Origin: Chloroflexota bacterium
GTDB lineage: Bacteria; Chloroflexota; Anaerolineae; Anaerolineales; UBA11579
Assembly (NCBI GenBank): GCA_009391835.1
Contig: QWJF01000002.1
Span: 1-64,000, forward strand
Direction: 5' to 3'
DNA: 64,000 nt
A model generated the notes under the pieces. That model made no database searches, had not been told where the DNA came from, and worked only from the letters and a program-made list of their open reading frames with translations. Positions 9,294 to 18,437 of this stretch are shown here, piece by piece (the first letter of the stretch is position 1; every line of letters begins with the position of its first letter). The translations under genes were made by a program, and so were the position numbers.

Positions 9294-10816
9294 TTACTGT
9301 TTATTGTTATCGAGATCGTCAATAATTTTGTTCAAGAACAAAACAAGTTCGGGACGGCCACCTAGTTTATTTACTTCGCCTGAAATCTTATCAAGACTCT
9401 TGTGATTAAATATTCCCACATTTATTTGTTCCTTTGCCAAAAAAAGGTCAGCAAGAGCTGTCATTGTGTCTAAAGAGTGTAGCTCTGATTTTTCGATTGC
9501 AGCATGGTAAAGGAAAGTTCCTCTTTCAATGTTGCCCTTACGAAATTCCAATAAGCCCTCAGTTGCAAGAAGGGCAACCTCTTCCTGAATATCTTCCGCG
9601 GGACGCGAAACCTCTCCCAAAACCTCTTCCGCAAGTTTTAGCTTATTCTGATTGATCAATGCGAAAGCCAAATTGTTAGCTAAAGTCTTATCTTCTTTAT
9701 TTGCCTTTCTACCCTCTCTCGCGATGGAAGCGGCAAATTCATAGTCTTCAAGAGCTATTGAGGCGAGATATGAGCCCATTATTGCGGGCTGACTAGAAAA
9801 CGGTTCATCACGGTGCCAATCTGTTATATGCGTGAGTGCCTCTTCCCAATTTCCAACGTGATACTCGCGAAGAGCATTTGCTTCGAAAGCTCTGGGGACT
9901 TCAAAGACATCATTATTAATAGCGAAGTTTGGAAACCTGCTTTTTGCCCATTCAGCCTGAGCAACCGTGTTATCTGTGGGGTGGATCAAGCTCTGTTTAA
10001 ACAGTTTGCGGGACTTTGCAGTTGCTCCAGAAAATAGCTCTTCTGTAGCAACTGCACTGGCAAGCTCTGATATTGCTAAAGATGAGAATTTGCCAGAATT
10101 AACCAATCTCAGTCCTGATTTAATGTTTTGTGATCTTCGCCCAGCAAGGCCAGCGGTTGCTATCTCGGCGGCAGTTAACCAAGGGTCGGATAAAACACCA
10201 GATGATTTTGATAAAAGAATGTTTGCTCGCTCTGGATCATCAAGATGGGCGAATAAACGACTTGCGGATCGTAAAACAAAACGATTTGTTGGATCTAGCT
10301 TCAAGGCCATTTCCATGGCCTGAACAGCTTTTTTTGACTGGCCTTGTAATGCGTAGATGCGCGAAAAATCTACCCAGGAAATTGAATCTCTCGGATTTTG
10401 AGATAGATTGGCCCTTATTTTTTAGCAATTTTTCTTGTGTTAGCAATGTCTTTGAGCCAGTAAACCCTCTTTACCTGATTAAGCTCGTAATTGCCTGTGT
10501 GATTAAGAACCATTTCAGCAATCGAACTAATAGTGTCAGCTTGGTTCGGCCGCTCTTGCAACAAGTATTCCGCTACATCTCTACCTGCTTCTTTGTCTCC
10601 TAAAACTAAAGAAGCTGTAAGTAATTCAATAGCGCTGTCGAGATTTTTGTGCTGGATCCAATCCCTTTTCTTTTTTTCTAATTCCTCATTAGGTAAGGAG
10701 GAAATGGAATCGTCGCGCCGTTCTAGGCTAGCTAACTCGCTGCTAAAGTGTGTTGCTGCGAAGCTACGCCATCTTGGAATGATTTTTCGGTCAGTTTCAG
10801 AAAATATTGAGCCCAA
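9294..10816 (-). pseudogene. TPR-like protein split by a frameshift (ORFs 10415-10816 and 9294-10316)
   Basis: Upstream ORF ends ..IAKK* at an A6 run (T6 on + at 10418-10423); -1 frame continues IRANLSQNPRDSISWVDFSRIYALQGQSKKAVQAMEMALKLDPTN into the 340-aa ORF. Confidence 0.7.
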
Positions 10817-10821
10817 ATTAA

Positions 10822-11873
10822 TTAACCTAATTGCCCATATTCTGCCTTGCTCGCCAAAAGGTTAAATAGGGTGATATACCTTTCCAAAGAATACTGGCTG
10901 CTTCGCACTGATCGATTCTTTGGGTGGCCTCTCAGAGCGGGATCAGGCTCACATAGTTGACGGACTACTTCAGTTAACTCGTCTCCACAATCTTCAATTA
11001 CACAAGTTGAAAACTCTTTGAGCGCATTTTCGAAAGCATGCCTAACAAAAGGTAGTACCTCTTGATAAGATCCATTCCACCTTGTCCATAGATGGTCGCT
11101 GCTTAAATACTTTGCTGTTAGCGCTGTTATGCCGATACCCGTAAAGAAAAAACTACCATACTTCCCAGCAAGAAAGAATCGTTTCCCATTCTTCTCCTAT
11201 ACCAATCTGGATCTACCTGTTTATACAAAAGTTCAAAAGGGGCGTAAGTCCGATCGCCGGGAACAATTCTGTCTTCATGGGGTGGAGATTTGCCTTGGGC
11301 TGACGCTCGTCCAAGATCGGCCAATTTTGACTCAACATCATCGAATACCAAAACATTTGAGGGCTTAAGATCTTGGTGCGCAACTTCACGCCCATGCATT
11401 TGAGCAAGACCGGTGGCCATGTGATGAAGGGATCGAAGGCACCAGGCAAGATTGAAGTTTTCCTGGTGTTTGCCTAATTTTCTCACATCTCCATCTGCGA
11501 GTTCAAAAATTATGTATTGAACTACGTTGAAGGGAGGAGGAGGGGGAGGGTCCACAAAAAAAGTGCCGTGTGCAAGTGCAGAAACTATCCTGTCCAGATA
11601 TTTACCTCTAAAAGCTAGTAATAAATCCCGTTCAAAAACAAAGGCGTCCGTTTGCTCATTTAAAGCCCCTGCTGGATCTGAATGTTCAAATGCAGTAGAT
11701 AAGTCGAGTGCCTTTAAAAAGGCCAAATCGCTTTTTCCCCTTTCTATAACATAACTAACTGAAAAATAGCCCCCGGTACCTTTAGGGTCCCGATTAATTT
11801 TTTCTATTACTCTCCATCCATCTTCTAAATCAACACCCAGTAACCGATGAGCGGGTTTTTGGCTATCATCCAT
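10822..11873 (-). pseudogene. Ser/Thr protein kinase-like gene with a frameshift in a homopolymer
   Basis: Kinase motifs VAHQDLKPSNVLVFDD and ADLGRAS; reading through a T6 run (A6 on + at 11147-11152) with one extra T restores TGIGITALTAKYLSSDHLWTRW...ELTEVVRQLCEPDPALRGHP...QLG* ending at 10822. Confidence 0.7.
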
Positions 11874-12065
11874 TTTGATTTCCCTCACGATATATTTAAT
11901 GCAACAAAGAATTATATCTATATGTTGCTACATTCCAGCTATGCTTAGAGAGCATTTGCGCTTAGATAGTAGTTAAGTAATTTGCAAGCATTCCAATCTT
12001 ATGTTCAATTAAGGTATTTTCACAAATAGCAAGTGATTCCCTTGACAATCTTTTAAGATAGTTTT

Positions 12066-13793
12066 CTAAACCAGCCCCAAATCCTCTTTGATTTCTTTCT
12101 CGCTCCGCTTGCCCTTTACCGTCCCGCCAGCCAGCTCCTTCCAGAAATTTTCATCATATCTTCTTGAGCGGACAGGCAAGGGCATCGGTACCCCCCAGCC
12201 GAGGAGGAGGACTTCTTCTTTGGGCTGCAGGCGGGCGAGCATGCCGCGCAGGGCGTCGCGGCCGGCGAGGCCACTGAGCACGGCGCGCAGGTCGTCGTCG
12301 TCGCCGAGCCAGCCGGAGATGCGCGTGCCGAGCTGGGACATGACTTCGTCGTAGATCTGGCTGGGGCGCTGATCAATGATCAGCAGGGTGACGTAGTATT
12401 TGCGCAGCTCGCGGGCGATGGTGCTGAAGGTGGTTTGGGCGGCGTTTTCGCGGTTGAGCAGCTTATGGGCTTCCTCGACGGCGATAACCAGGGGGCGGGG
12501 CTCGTCTTTGCCGGAGCTGCGGTAGGCGTTGGTGCGGGCTTCCCAGGCGCTGCGGATGCGGCGGGTGAGCAGGTTGGAGACGAGCAGGTAGTCGAGGTCC
12601 GCTTCGTGTTTGCCGAAGGAGAGGACCACGTTCTGGCCGGCTTCGAGGGCCTTGATGATCTCGGCGACGGCGTCGGAGGCGGGCTCGGCGACGATGTAAT
12701 CCTTGCTGAAGACGCGGCGCAGTTTGCTATGCAGGCCTTCGGCGGCCATGACGTTGACGCCGTGGGCGTTGGCCCAGGCCGCGACGCTATCGGGGGCGGG
12801 GACTTTCTTGCCATCTTCGCCTTCGATGACGCCGCCGCTCTTCATGGATTTGAATTCCTGGAACCAGTTCTGGCGGCCAAAGGTGGCGGCCAGGGCTTCG
12901 AGGGTGGTGGGGGTGGTTTCCTTGAGGTTGAGTTCGCGGGTGAGCAATTCGATATCTTCGGGCTGGATATCGCGCATGGCGATCTCGAGGTTGAAGTCGG
13001 GGGTGCGGCCGCGGATGGTGGCGCCGGCGCCAAGGCCGACGACGCGCACTTTGGCGCTGAATTTGGTTTTGAGGCCGGTGACTTGCTCGCCCGTGTCCGA
13101 GGCGGTGTCGTCGAAGCCGTATTCGTTGTGCATGTCGAGGACGAGGATGGAGGCGACGTCGTGGTGGATGAGGCCGGCGAGCAGCAGGCGGGTGAGGAAG
13201 GATTTGCCGGTGCCGGTGGCGCCGAAGACGCCGGAGCTGCGCTGGACGAATTTGCGCAGATCAATGGCAACGGGGTGGCCCTGCTCGCGGGTAGTGCCGA
13301 TGACGAAGTGATTGGGGGCATCCGGCTTGCCAAAGATGAGGGCGATATCCTGTTCGCCAGCCAGCGAGACGGGCGAATGGTGGGCGGGGATGGTTTTGAT
13401 GGGCAGCGGGCGGGGCTGGTCGCGCAGGCCGGCGTCGATGGCGGCCTGCCAGGCTTTGTAATCGGGGCTCTCGGGGGGCGGGCCCTGCTCGGTCATCAGG
13501 GTGGGCAGGACTTCCAAATCGGTGAAGAGGGTGCGGCCGTAGAAGAGGCCGGCCAGGTGGGCGGGCAGGCGCAGATCGCTCTTGTCGCCGGCGAAGCGCG
13601 GGTCGGAGGCGTTGAGGCGGATATCGGTGATGAGGCCGTGGAAGAGCCATTCGTCGCGCGGGCTGCCGATGACGACGAAGGCGCCCTCCTGGACATCTTC
13701 GGCGGGCACGTCGAGGCGCACGCTGAGGTTTTCCTTTAACCCGCCACCCACCACGTATCCAATGGATTTTCGACTTTGGATTTCTTCGGTCAT
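12066..13793 (-). CDS. herA: HerA-like HAS-barrel ATPase/helicase
   Basis: GVFGATGTGKSFLTRLLLAGL Walker A, ILVLDMHNEYGFDD, VVLSFGKHEADLDYLLVSNLLTRRIR. Confidence 0.85.
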   Translation of the reverse strand: MTEEIQSRKSIGYVVGGGLKENLSVRLDVPAEDVQEGAFVVIGSPRDEWLFHGLITDIRLNASDPRFAGDKSDLRLPAHLAGLFYGRTLFTDLEVLPTLMTEQGPPPESPDYKAWQAAIDAGLRDQPRPLPIKTIPAHHSPVSLAGEQDIALIFGKPDAPNHFVIGTTREQGHPVAIDLRKFVQRSSGVFGATGTGKSFLTRLLLAGLIHHDVASILVLDMHNEYGFDDTASDTGEQVTGLKTKFSAKVRVVGLGAGATIRGRTPDFNLEIAMRDIQPEDIELLTRELNLKETTPTTLEALAATFGRQNWFQEFKSMKSGGVIEGEDGKKVPAPDSVAAWANAHGVNVMAAEGLHSKLRRVFSKDYIVAEPASDAVAEIIKALEAGQNVVLSFGKHEADLDYLLVSNLLTRRIRSAWEARTNAYRSSGKDEPRPLVIAVEEAHKLLNRENAAQTTFSTIARELRKYYVTLLIIDQRPSQIYDEVMSQLGTRISGWLGDDDDLRAVLSGLAGRDALRGMLARLQPKEEVLLLGWGVPMPLPVRSRRYDENFWKELAGGTVKGKRSEKEIKEDLGLV

Positions 13794-14419
13794 GGGGCCA
13801 CCTCAAATTCGGGGATGGCGTCGCTGAGGGCGCCGAGGACCTGCATGAGGACGGGGTAATCGTCGCGCAGGAGCAGGATGAGTTCTTCAGCGGCGCGACG
13901 CGCCCAGGTGGGGTCGCCGGCGGCGCGGTGGGCGGCATCGGCTTGTTGGATGTGGGCGGCGATGAGTTCGCTGACGGGCAGGTCGGGGTTGTGCAGCAGG
14001 TGGCGCAGGTAGCCGAAGCGCCCGACGTTGGTGAAGGTGACGATTTCTTCATCGTCACATTGGTAGATGAGGTCGAGGCTGAGCGGGGCGCGGGGCGGGA
14101 GCAGGTGGCGGGGGGGCTGGTCGGCGCGGCGGTAGCCGACGGCCAGCACGCTCATTTCCATCGGCACGTTGCGGTTGACGCGCTGATCGGCGATGACGCT
14201 GGCGTCCACGCCCTCGGTGGTGACCAGCTGGCGGACGAGGCCGTCGTCGTCGATGTTGATTTCGTGGATGATTCCGTAAATGGAATCGGCCTCGCCGAGG
14301 GGGGCGCGGACGAGTGCGCCGAAGCGGGGCGCGTCCTGGACGAGGACGCGGGTCCCGGCGACGAAGCCGCTAATGCCCGCGCGCAGCAGGCGGCCAATCT
14401 CGTAGGCTTTTTCGCTCAT
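13790..14419 (-). CDS. Stand-alone HAS-barrel-like protein in herA-nurA operon
   Basis: IGRLLRAGISGFVAGTRVLVQ...GALVRAP...IYGIIHEINIDDDGLVRQL resembles HerA N-terminal beta-barrel; 4-bp overlaps with both neighbours. Confidence 0.5.
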   Translation of the reverse strand: MSEKAYEIGRLLRAGISGFVAGTRVLVQDAPRFGALVRAPLGEADSIYGIIHEINIDDDGLVRQLVTTEGVDASVIADQRVNRNVPMEMSVLAVGYRRADQPPRHLLPPRAPLSLDLIYQCDDEEIVTFTNVGRFGYLRHLLHNPDLPVSELIAAHIQQADAAHRAAGDPTWARRAAEELILLLRDDYPVLMQVLGALSDAIPEFEVAP

Positions 14420-15603
14420 GATTTCCTCCGTGTAGATCGTGCGGGCAGGTCTTTGGCGGCCTGTTTGAACGAGGCCTGACCGACGTCCACACCTTTACTG
14501 CGCAGCTCGGTGACCAGCATTTGGGTGACCTGCTCGCGCTCCTCGCGGGTGACGACGGCGAGCTCGTGGGCGCGGTGCAGGACATAAGGATAACTGAGAT
14601 TGCCCATGATGTTGGCCTGCTGCACCAGGGCGCCGTGCAGGGCGTTGAGCAGGGCGGGATCTTCGACGACCCACAAGGGAATCTCGACGCGCGCCAGCCA
14701 GGCGGCTTTGGCGGTACCCACGTTGAGGTAGAAGAAATGCAGGGCCAGCGGACCGGCGTAGCGATCGGCGAGTTGGGATTGGATGGCGAAGATGGCCGAT
14801 CGTTCGCCAGGGCCAAGCAGGGGGGCGAAGAGGGCCCAATCGGTGACGCCGCGCAGGGGGCGCTGCTTGCGGATATCGGGCAGCGATTCCTGGGGAGTGG
14901 CGGCGACTTCCATGAGGCGAACCACGAGATCGGCGCGGGGTTTATCCACGTAGCCAGCTGTGGCGGCGCCGAGCAATTGGAGCTGGGTCAGGGCGCCGAG
15001 ATATTCGTCCAGGCTGTCAATGAAATGGGATTGCTCTTCGGTGTCGCGGGCGCGGCCGCCCCAGAGCTCGAGGGGGCCATCGGTGAGGGTGATCACGGGG
15101 CGGGCTTGGGCGGAGGCGGCCAATTCGGCGAGCAGGACGCGTTCGCTTTTGTCGCGTTCCAGGCCGATTTGCTCCTCGCTGAAACTGCCCGAGGCGCTGT
15201 ATTCGAAGACGCGTAAATTGCTGCGGGTGTGCGTGGTGGGGGCCGCCGAGCTGCCACTTTGCATTTCGATGGCCCCGACGTTGACGAGAAAATAGTTGAC
15301 CGGATCGTGGCGGCTGGGGTTGATTTGCGAGCCGTCGGCGGCGATGAGGGTGGCGGATTCGGGCGGAGCTGGGACGGGATGCGTCGAATTTAGCGCTTCT
15401 GAGACCGGTTTTGCGACACGTAGAAAGCTATCCTGAGTTACGGCTTGCTCTACTTTGGCGCGCAGTTCTGCGCTCTTTTCGGCGTTGGTGGTCAACAGGT
15501 CTGCGGCACGGGCGCGCAATTTGGCGATGCGCTGCAGCTCCTCGGGGGCGTTGGCAGCCTGGGCCTGAATCTGGCGCTTGACAGAGAGATAATCTAATGG
15601 CAT
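14416..15603 (-). CDS. nurA: NurA-domain nuclease
   Basis: LIAADGSQINPSRHDPVNYFLVNVG and ITLTDGPLELWGGR motifs; operonic with herA; start at 15603 (MPLDYLSVKRQ). Confidence 0.8.
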   Translation of the reverse strand: MPLDYLSVKRQIQAQAANAPEELQRIAKLRARAADLLTTNAEKSAELRAKVEQAVTQDSFLRVAKPVSEALNSTHPVPAPPESATLIAADGSQINPSRHDPVNYFLVNVGAIEMQSGSSAAPTTHTRSNLRVFEYSASGSFSEEQIGLERDKSERVLLAELAASAQARPVITLTDGPLELWGGRARDTEEQSHFIDSLDEYLGALTQLQLLGAATAGYVDKPRADLVVRLMEVAATPQESLPDIRKQRPLRGVTDWALFAPLLGPGERSAIFAIQSQLADRYAGPLALHFFYLNVGTAKAAWLARVEIPLWVVEDPALLNALHGALVQQANIMGNLSYPYVLHRAHELAVVTREEREQVTQMLVTELRSKGVDVGQASFKQAAKDLPARSTRRKS

Positions 15604-15617
15604 AGTATGGATGAATA

Positions 15618-15629
15618 GAACATTTGTAC
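15618..15629. promoter_or_regulatory. LexA/SOS-box-like site
   Basis: ATAGAACATTTGTAC 15 bp upstream of the nurA ATG. Confidence 0.4.
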
Positions 15630-15738
15630 TCGATTGTACGCGGTTTCGCAGTCGAATGCAAGCGAACCTCATTCTAATCGCAAAGCAAGCCCCAGGGATT
15701 GACTCTGGGAACCAGACAGGAAAGTTGAGGGTACGAAG

Positions 15739-16209
15739 ATGCACGAAGCACGAGGATCATTTAACGGTTATTTCCGCAGCCCCCAAGGCAACAAGGATCA
15801 ATTTACGCTACGCCAGGCGGACGAGCAATCGGACGAGGAGTTCGTGGCGCGGGTGTTGGCCTTCAGCAAGCTGCTGGCGGAGAAGGGCTGGAGCGAATGG
15901 TATGCCGAGGAGGGGCAGACGGGGGGCGAGGGCGTGGCACGGAACGGCAATCTTTTCGAGGTGGAGAGCATCAAGCTCGCGGCGGGCGGGGAGCATCCGC
16001 GCTGGGTAGTAAAGGGCGGGAATTTCTTGAAGTATGGCGTGACATGCTGGCCGGAGACGCTGGAGGCAGCGGGGATTGCGAGCAAGCTGGATCCGCTGAA
16101 GGAGAACCAACCGAGCGAGAGCTGGCTAGCGCATTACACGGAGCGGCAAAACGAGGAGGGCCGCTGGGTGCCGGATAAGGTGGTGCGGTTGGAGCGAGCG
16201 GAGGACTGA
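15739..16209 (+). CDS. Hypothetical protein
   Basis: 156 aa ORF divergent from nurA. Confidence 0.6.
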   Translation: MHEARGSFNGYFRSPQGNKDQFTLRQADEQSDEEFVARVLAFSKLLAEKGWSEWYAEEGQTGGEGVARNGNLFEVESIKLAAGGEHPRWVVKGGNFLKYGVTCWPETLEAAGIASKLDPLKENQPSESWLAHYTERQNEEGRWVPDKVVRLERAED

Positions 16210-16306
16210 GTAGGTTTAGACGCGGGGAGACTGCAGTGTTGCGGCTGAGGCGCTTTTCGCAATGACGATTGGTGGCTGGAGCGAGAGTTGGGGGAGATTG
16301 CTGGTT

Positions 16307-16352
16307 GGTTTGGCTAAGCGCCAAACCTTAGGTAGAACGCTGCGCGTTCTCG
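16307..16352 (-). repeat. Double-hairpin intergenic repeat, copy 2
   Basis: GGTTTGGCTAAGCGCCAAACC + TTAGG + TAGAACGCTGCGCGTTCTCG. Confidence 0.55.
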
Positions 16353-16378
16353 ACGTGCCCCAACGAGATGGTATGGAT

Positions 16379-16882
16379 TTAGGGTTTTTTATTCAGGGAG
16401 ATGACGCCGCTGATGGGGGGCGGCCAATCCAGGGCAGTGTGCTGGGCGATGAGGGCATCCCATTGAGCAGTGATGTGGTCGGGAAGGGGGCTGGAGCGCC
16501 GATCAGTGAGGTTGATGTGGATGCCGAGCAGTTCGTGGATGGCGGAGATGCGCTCATCGCGGACGCGGAGCATGAAGTGCATGAAATGGAAGAGCTTGTC
16601 GTTGCGGACCAGGGCGCGCGAATAGATTTTGAATTCATCGCCCACGCGCAGCTCGGCGAGATAACGCGTATATTGCTCGACGGCAAAGCTGCCATTGGGG
16701 GGTTGGTGGTAGTCATGGCCGAAGCCAAATTTGTTGTACCAATTCCAGGTGGCGCGGTCGAAAAAGTGGGTGTACCACATGACGTTCATGTGGCCGAGGA
16801 AATCGAGGTGCTTTTCGGCCACCTGGCCTTCGAAGTTGAGGGGCAGTTGGGCGAGGTCTTCAGGGGTGGGGAGCGTGGTCAT
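16379..16882 (-). CDS. Acyl-CoA thioesterase family (hot-dog fold)
   Basis: HLDFLGHMNVMWYTHFFDRATWNWYNKFG. Confidence 0.75.
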   Translation of the reverse strand: MTTLPTPEDLAQLPLNFEGQVAEKHLDFLGHMNVMWYTHFFDRATWNWYNKFGFGHDYHQPPNGSFAVEQYTRYLAELRVGDEFKIYSRALVRNDKLFHFMHFMLRVRDERISAIHELLGIHINLTDRRSSPLPDHITAQWDALIAQHTALDWPPPISGVISLNKKP

Positions 16883-16939
16883 ACAGGCATTATACGAGAG
16901 AGATAAAAGGGATGTAGAATCTGCTCACGAAGGTGTTGA

Positions 16940-17359
16940 ATGGCAGCTAAAACTAAGAGAAAAATGCCCCCGGACGGACTCTGGCGGGGAACCTTTACCG
17001 ACGGCAAATTGGAGAGCGAAGGCCAGCACCTGGATGGCAAGAAGACCGGGCTTTGGAAATTCTATTTTCGCAATGGGCGCCTGAAGGCTACAGGCCATTT
17101 GGAAAATGGTCAGTTTACGGGCTTATGGAAATGGTGGGGGGAAAACGGCCAGCTTCGGCAGGAGGGCAAGTTTGCCAAGGGCCAGCAAGTGGGGCTTTGG
17201 CAGCGCTGGTTTAGCAATGGCCAATTGTGGGATGTGGGTGACTACGAGGCGGGACATAGGGTCGGCCATTGGAAAACGCATGATGCGGAGGGCAAGCTGG
17301 TGCGCGAAAAGACCTACGCCGCTAAGTCGGCCAAGGGAGCAAAGGCAAAGGGGAAGTAG
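16940..17359 (+). CDS. MORN-variant repeat protein (YwqK-like)
   Basis: Repeats of G.W..W..NGQL..EG.F..G. Confidence 0.75.
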   Translation: MAAKTKRKMPPDGLWRGTFTDGKLESEGQHLDGKKTGLWKFYFRNGRLKATGHLENGQFTGLWKWWGENGQLRQEGKFAKGQQVGLWQRWFSNGQLWDVGDYEAGHRVGHWKTHDAEGKLVREKTYAAKSAKGAKAKGK

Positions 17360-17463
17360 CCGAAAGGGAGCCGTGGTGCCCTTTGGTATAATCCATAAAG
17401 CAGGGCTAGAGTGCTATTCGCGACGCCGGGCAAGCCCCAGCGTTGTTTTTGCAGGAGTATTCC

Positions 17464-18435
17464 ATGACATTGAAGAAAAAAGAGCATCTTGAGCTATACC
17501 GCCAAATGGTGCTTATCCGCCGAATTGAGCAACGCGCCGCCGAACTCTATCAAGAGGGGTTAATCGGCGGCTTTTTGCATCTTTACATTGGACAAGAAGC
17601 CGTGAGCACCGGGATCGTTTCGTTGCGCAAGCCTGTGGACCGGGTGATTACGGCGTACCGCGATCATGGGGTGGCGATCAATTGCGGGATCAGCGCCAAG
17701 GAAGTAATGGCGGAGCTACTCGGCAAGGCGACCGGGATTTCTAAGGGACGCGGCGGCTCGATGCACATGGCGGATGTGTCGAAGAATTACTGGGGAGGGC
17801 ACGCGATTGTAGGCGCGCATTTGCCCCTCGCGGCTGGCATGGCGCTGGGCGACCAATACAACGGTAACGACGGCGTGACGATCTGCATGTTCGGCGATGG
17901 GGCGACCAATATTGGTTTCTTCCATGAAGCTGTGAACCTCTCCAAAGTGTGGGATTTGCCGGTGCTCTGGATCTGCGAAAACAACCAATATGGCATGGGC
18001 ACCACGGTGAAACGTGCGTCGGCGGTGGAGCAGATGCGCCAGAAGGCGGAAGGCTACAACATCCCCAACGCACGCTGCGAAGACGGCATGGATATTCTCA
18101 AAGTGCGTGAAGCGGTTGAGCCGGCGCTGGAACACGTGCGCAGCGGCAAGGGTCCCTTCTTTCTTGAAATCATGACTTATCGCTTTGAAGGCCATTCGAT
18201 GGGCGACCCGGAGCGCTACCGCGAAAAAGATGAAGTTCAGACCTGGGAGAAAACAGATCCCATAGGTGTTTACAACCGCTATCTGGTGAAGCAGGAAATC
18301 GCCACCAAGGCCAATCTGGACAAAGTGGAAACGGACGCTGAAGCTGAGGTGGTTGAGGCGATTGAATTTGCGATCGAAAGCCCCGAGCCGGCCCTGGATA
18401 CGCTGCATGATTACACTTATGTGGAGGCGGCGTAG
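17464..18435 (+). CDS. pdhA: Pyruvate dehydrogenase E1 alpha subunit
   Basis: GRGGSMHMADVSKNYWGGHAIVGAHLPLAAGMAL; GDGATNIGFFHEAVNLSKVWDLPVLWICENN TPP motif. Confidence 0.9.
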   Translation: MTLKKKEHLELYRQMVLIRRIEQRAAELYQEGLIGGFLHLYIGQEAVSTGIVSLRKPVDRVITAYRDHGVAINCGISAKEVMAELLGKATGISKGRGGSMHMADVSKNYWGGHAIVGAHLPLAAGMALGDQYNGNDGVTICMFGDGATNIGFFHEAVNLSKVWDLPVLWICENNQYGMGTTVKRASAVEQMRQKAEGYNIPNARCEDGMDILKVREAVEPALEHVRSGKGPFFLEIMTYRFEGHSMGDPERYREKDEVQTWEKTDPIGVYNRYLVKQEIATKANLDKVETDAEAEVVEAIEFAIESPEPALDTLHDYTYVEAA

Positions 18436-18437
18436 CC

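Noticed and set aside
12435-13739. 434-aa plus-strand ORF antisense to herA
   Set aside because: Low-complexity Gly/Asp/Glu/Val composition typical of a GC-rich shadow frame; the minus-strand frame has clear HerA motifs.
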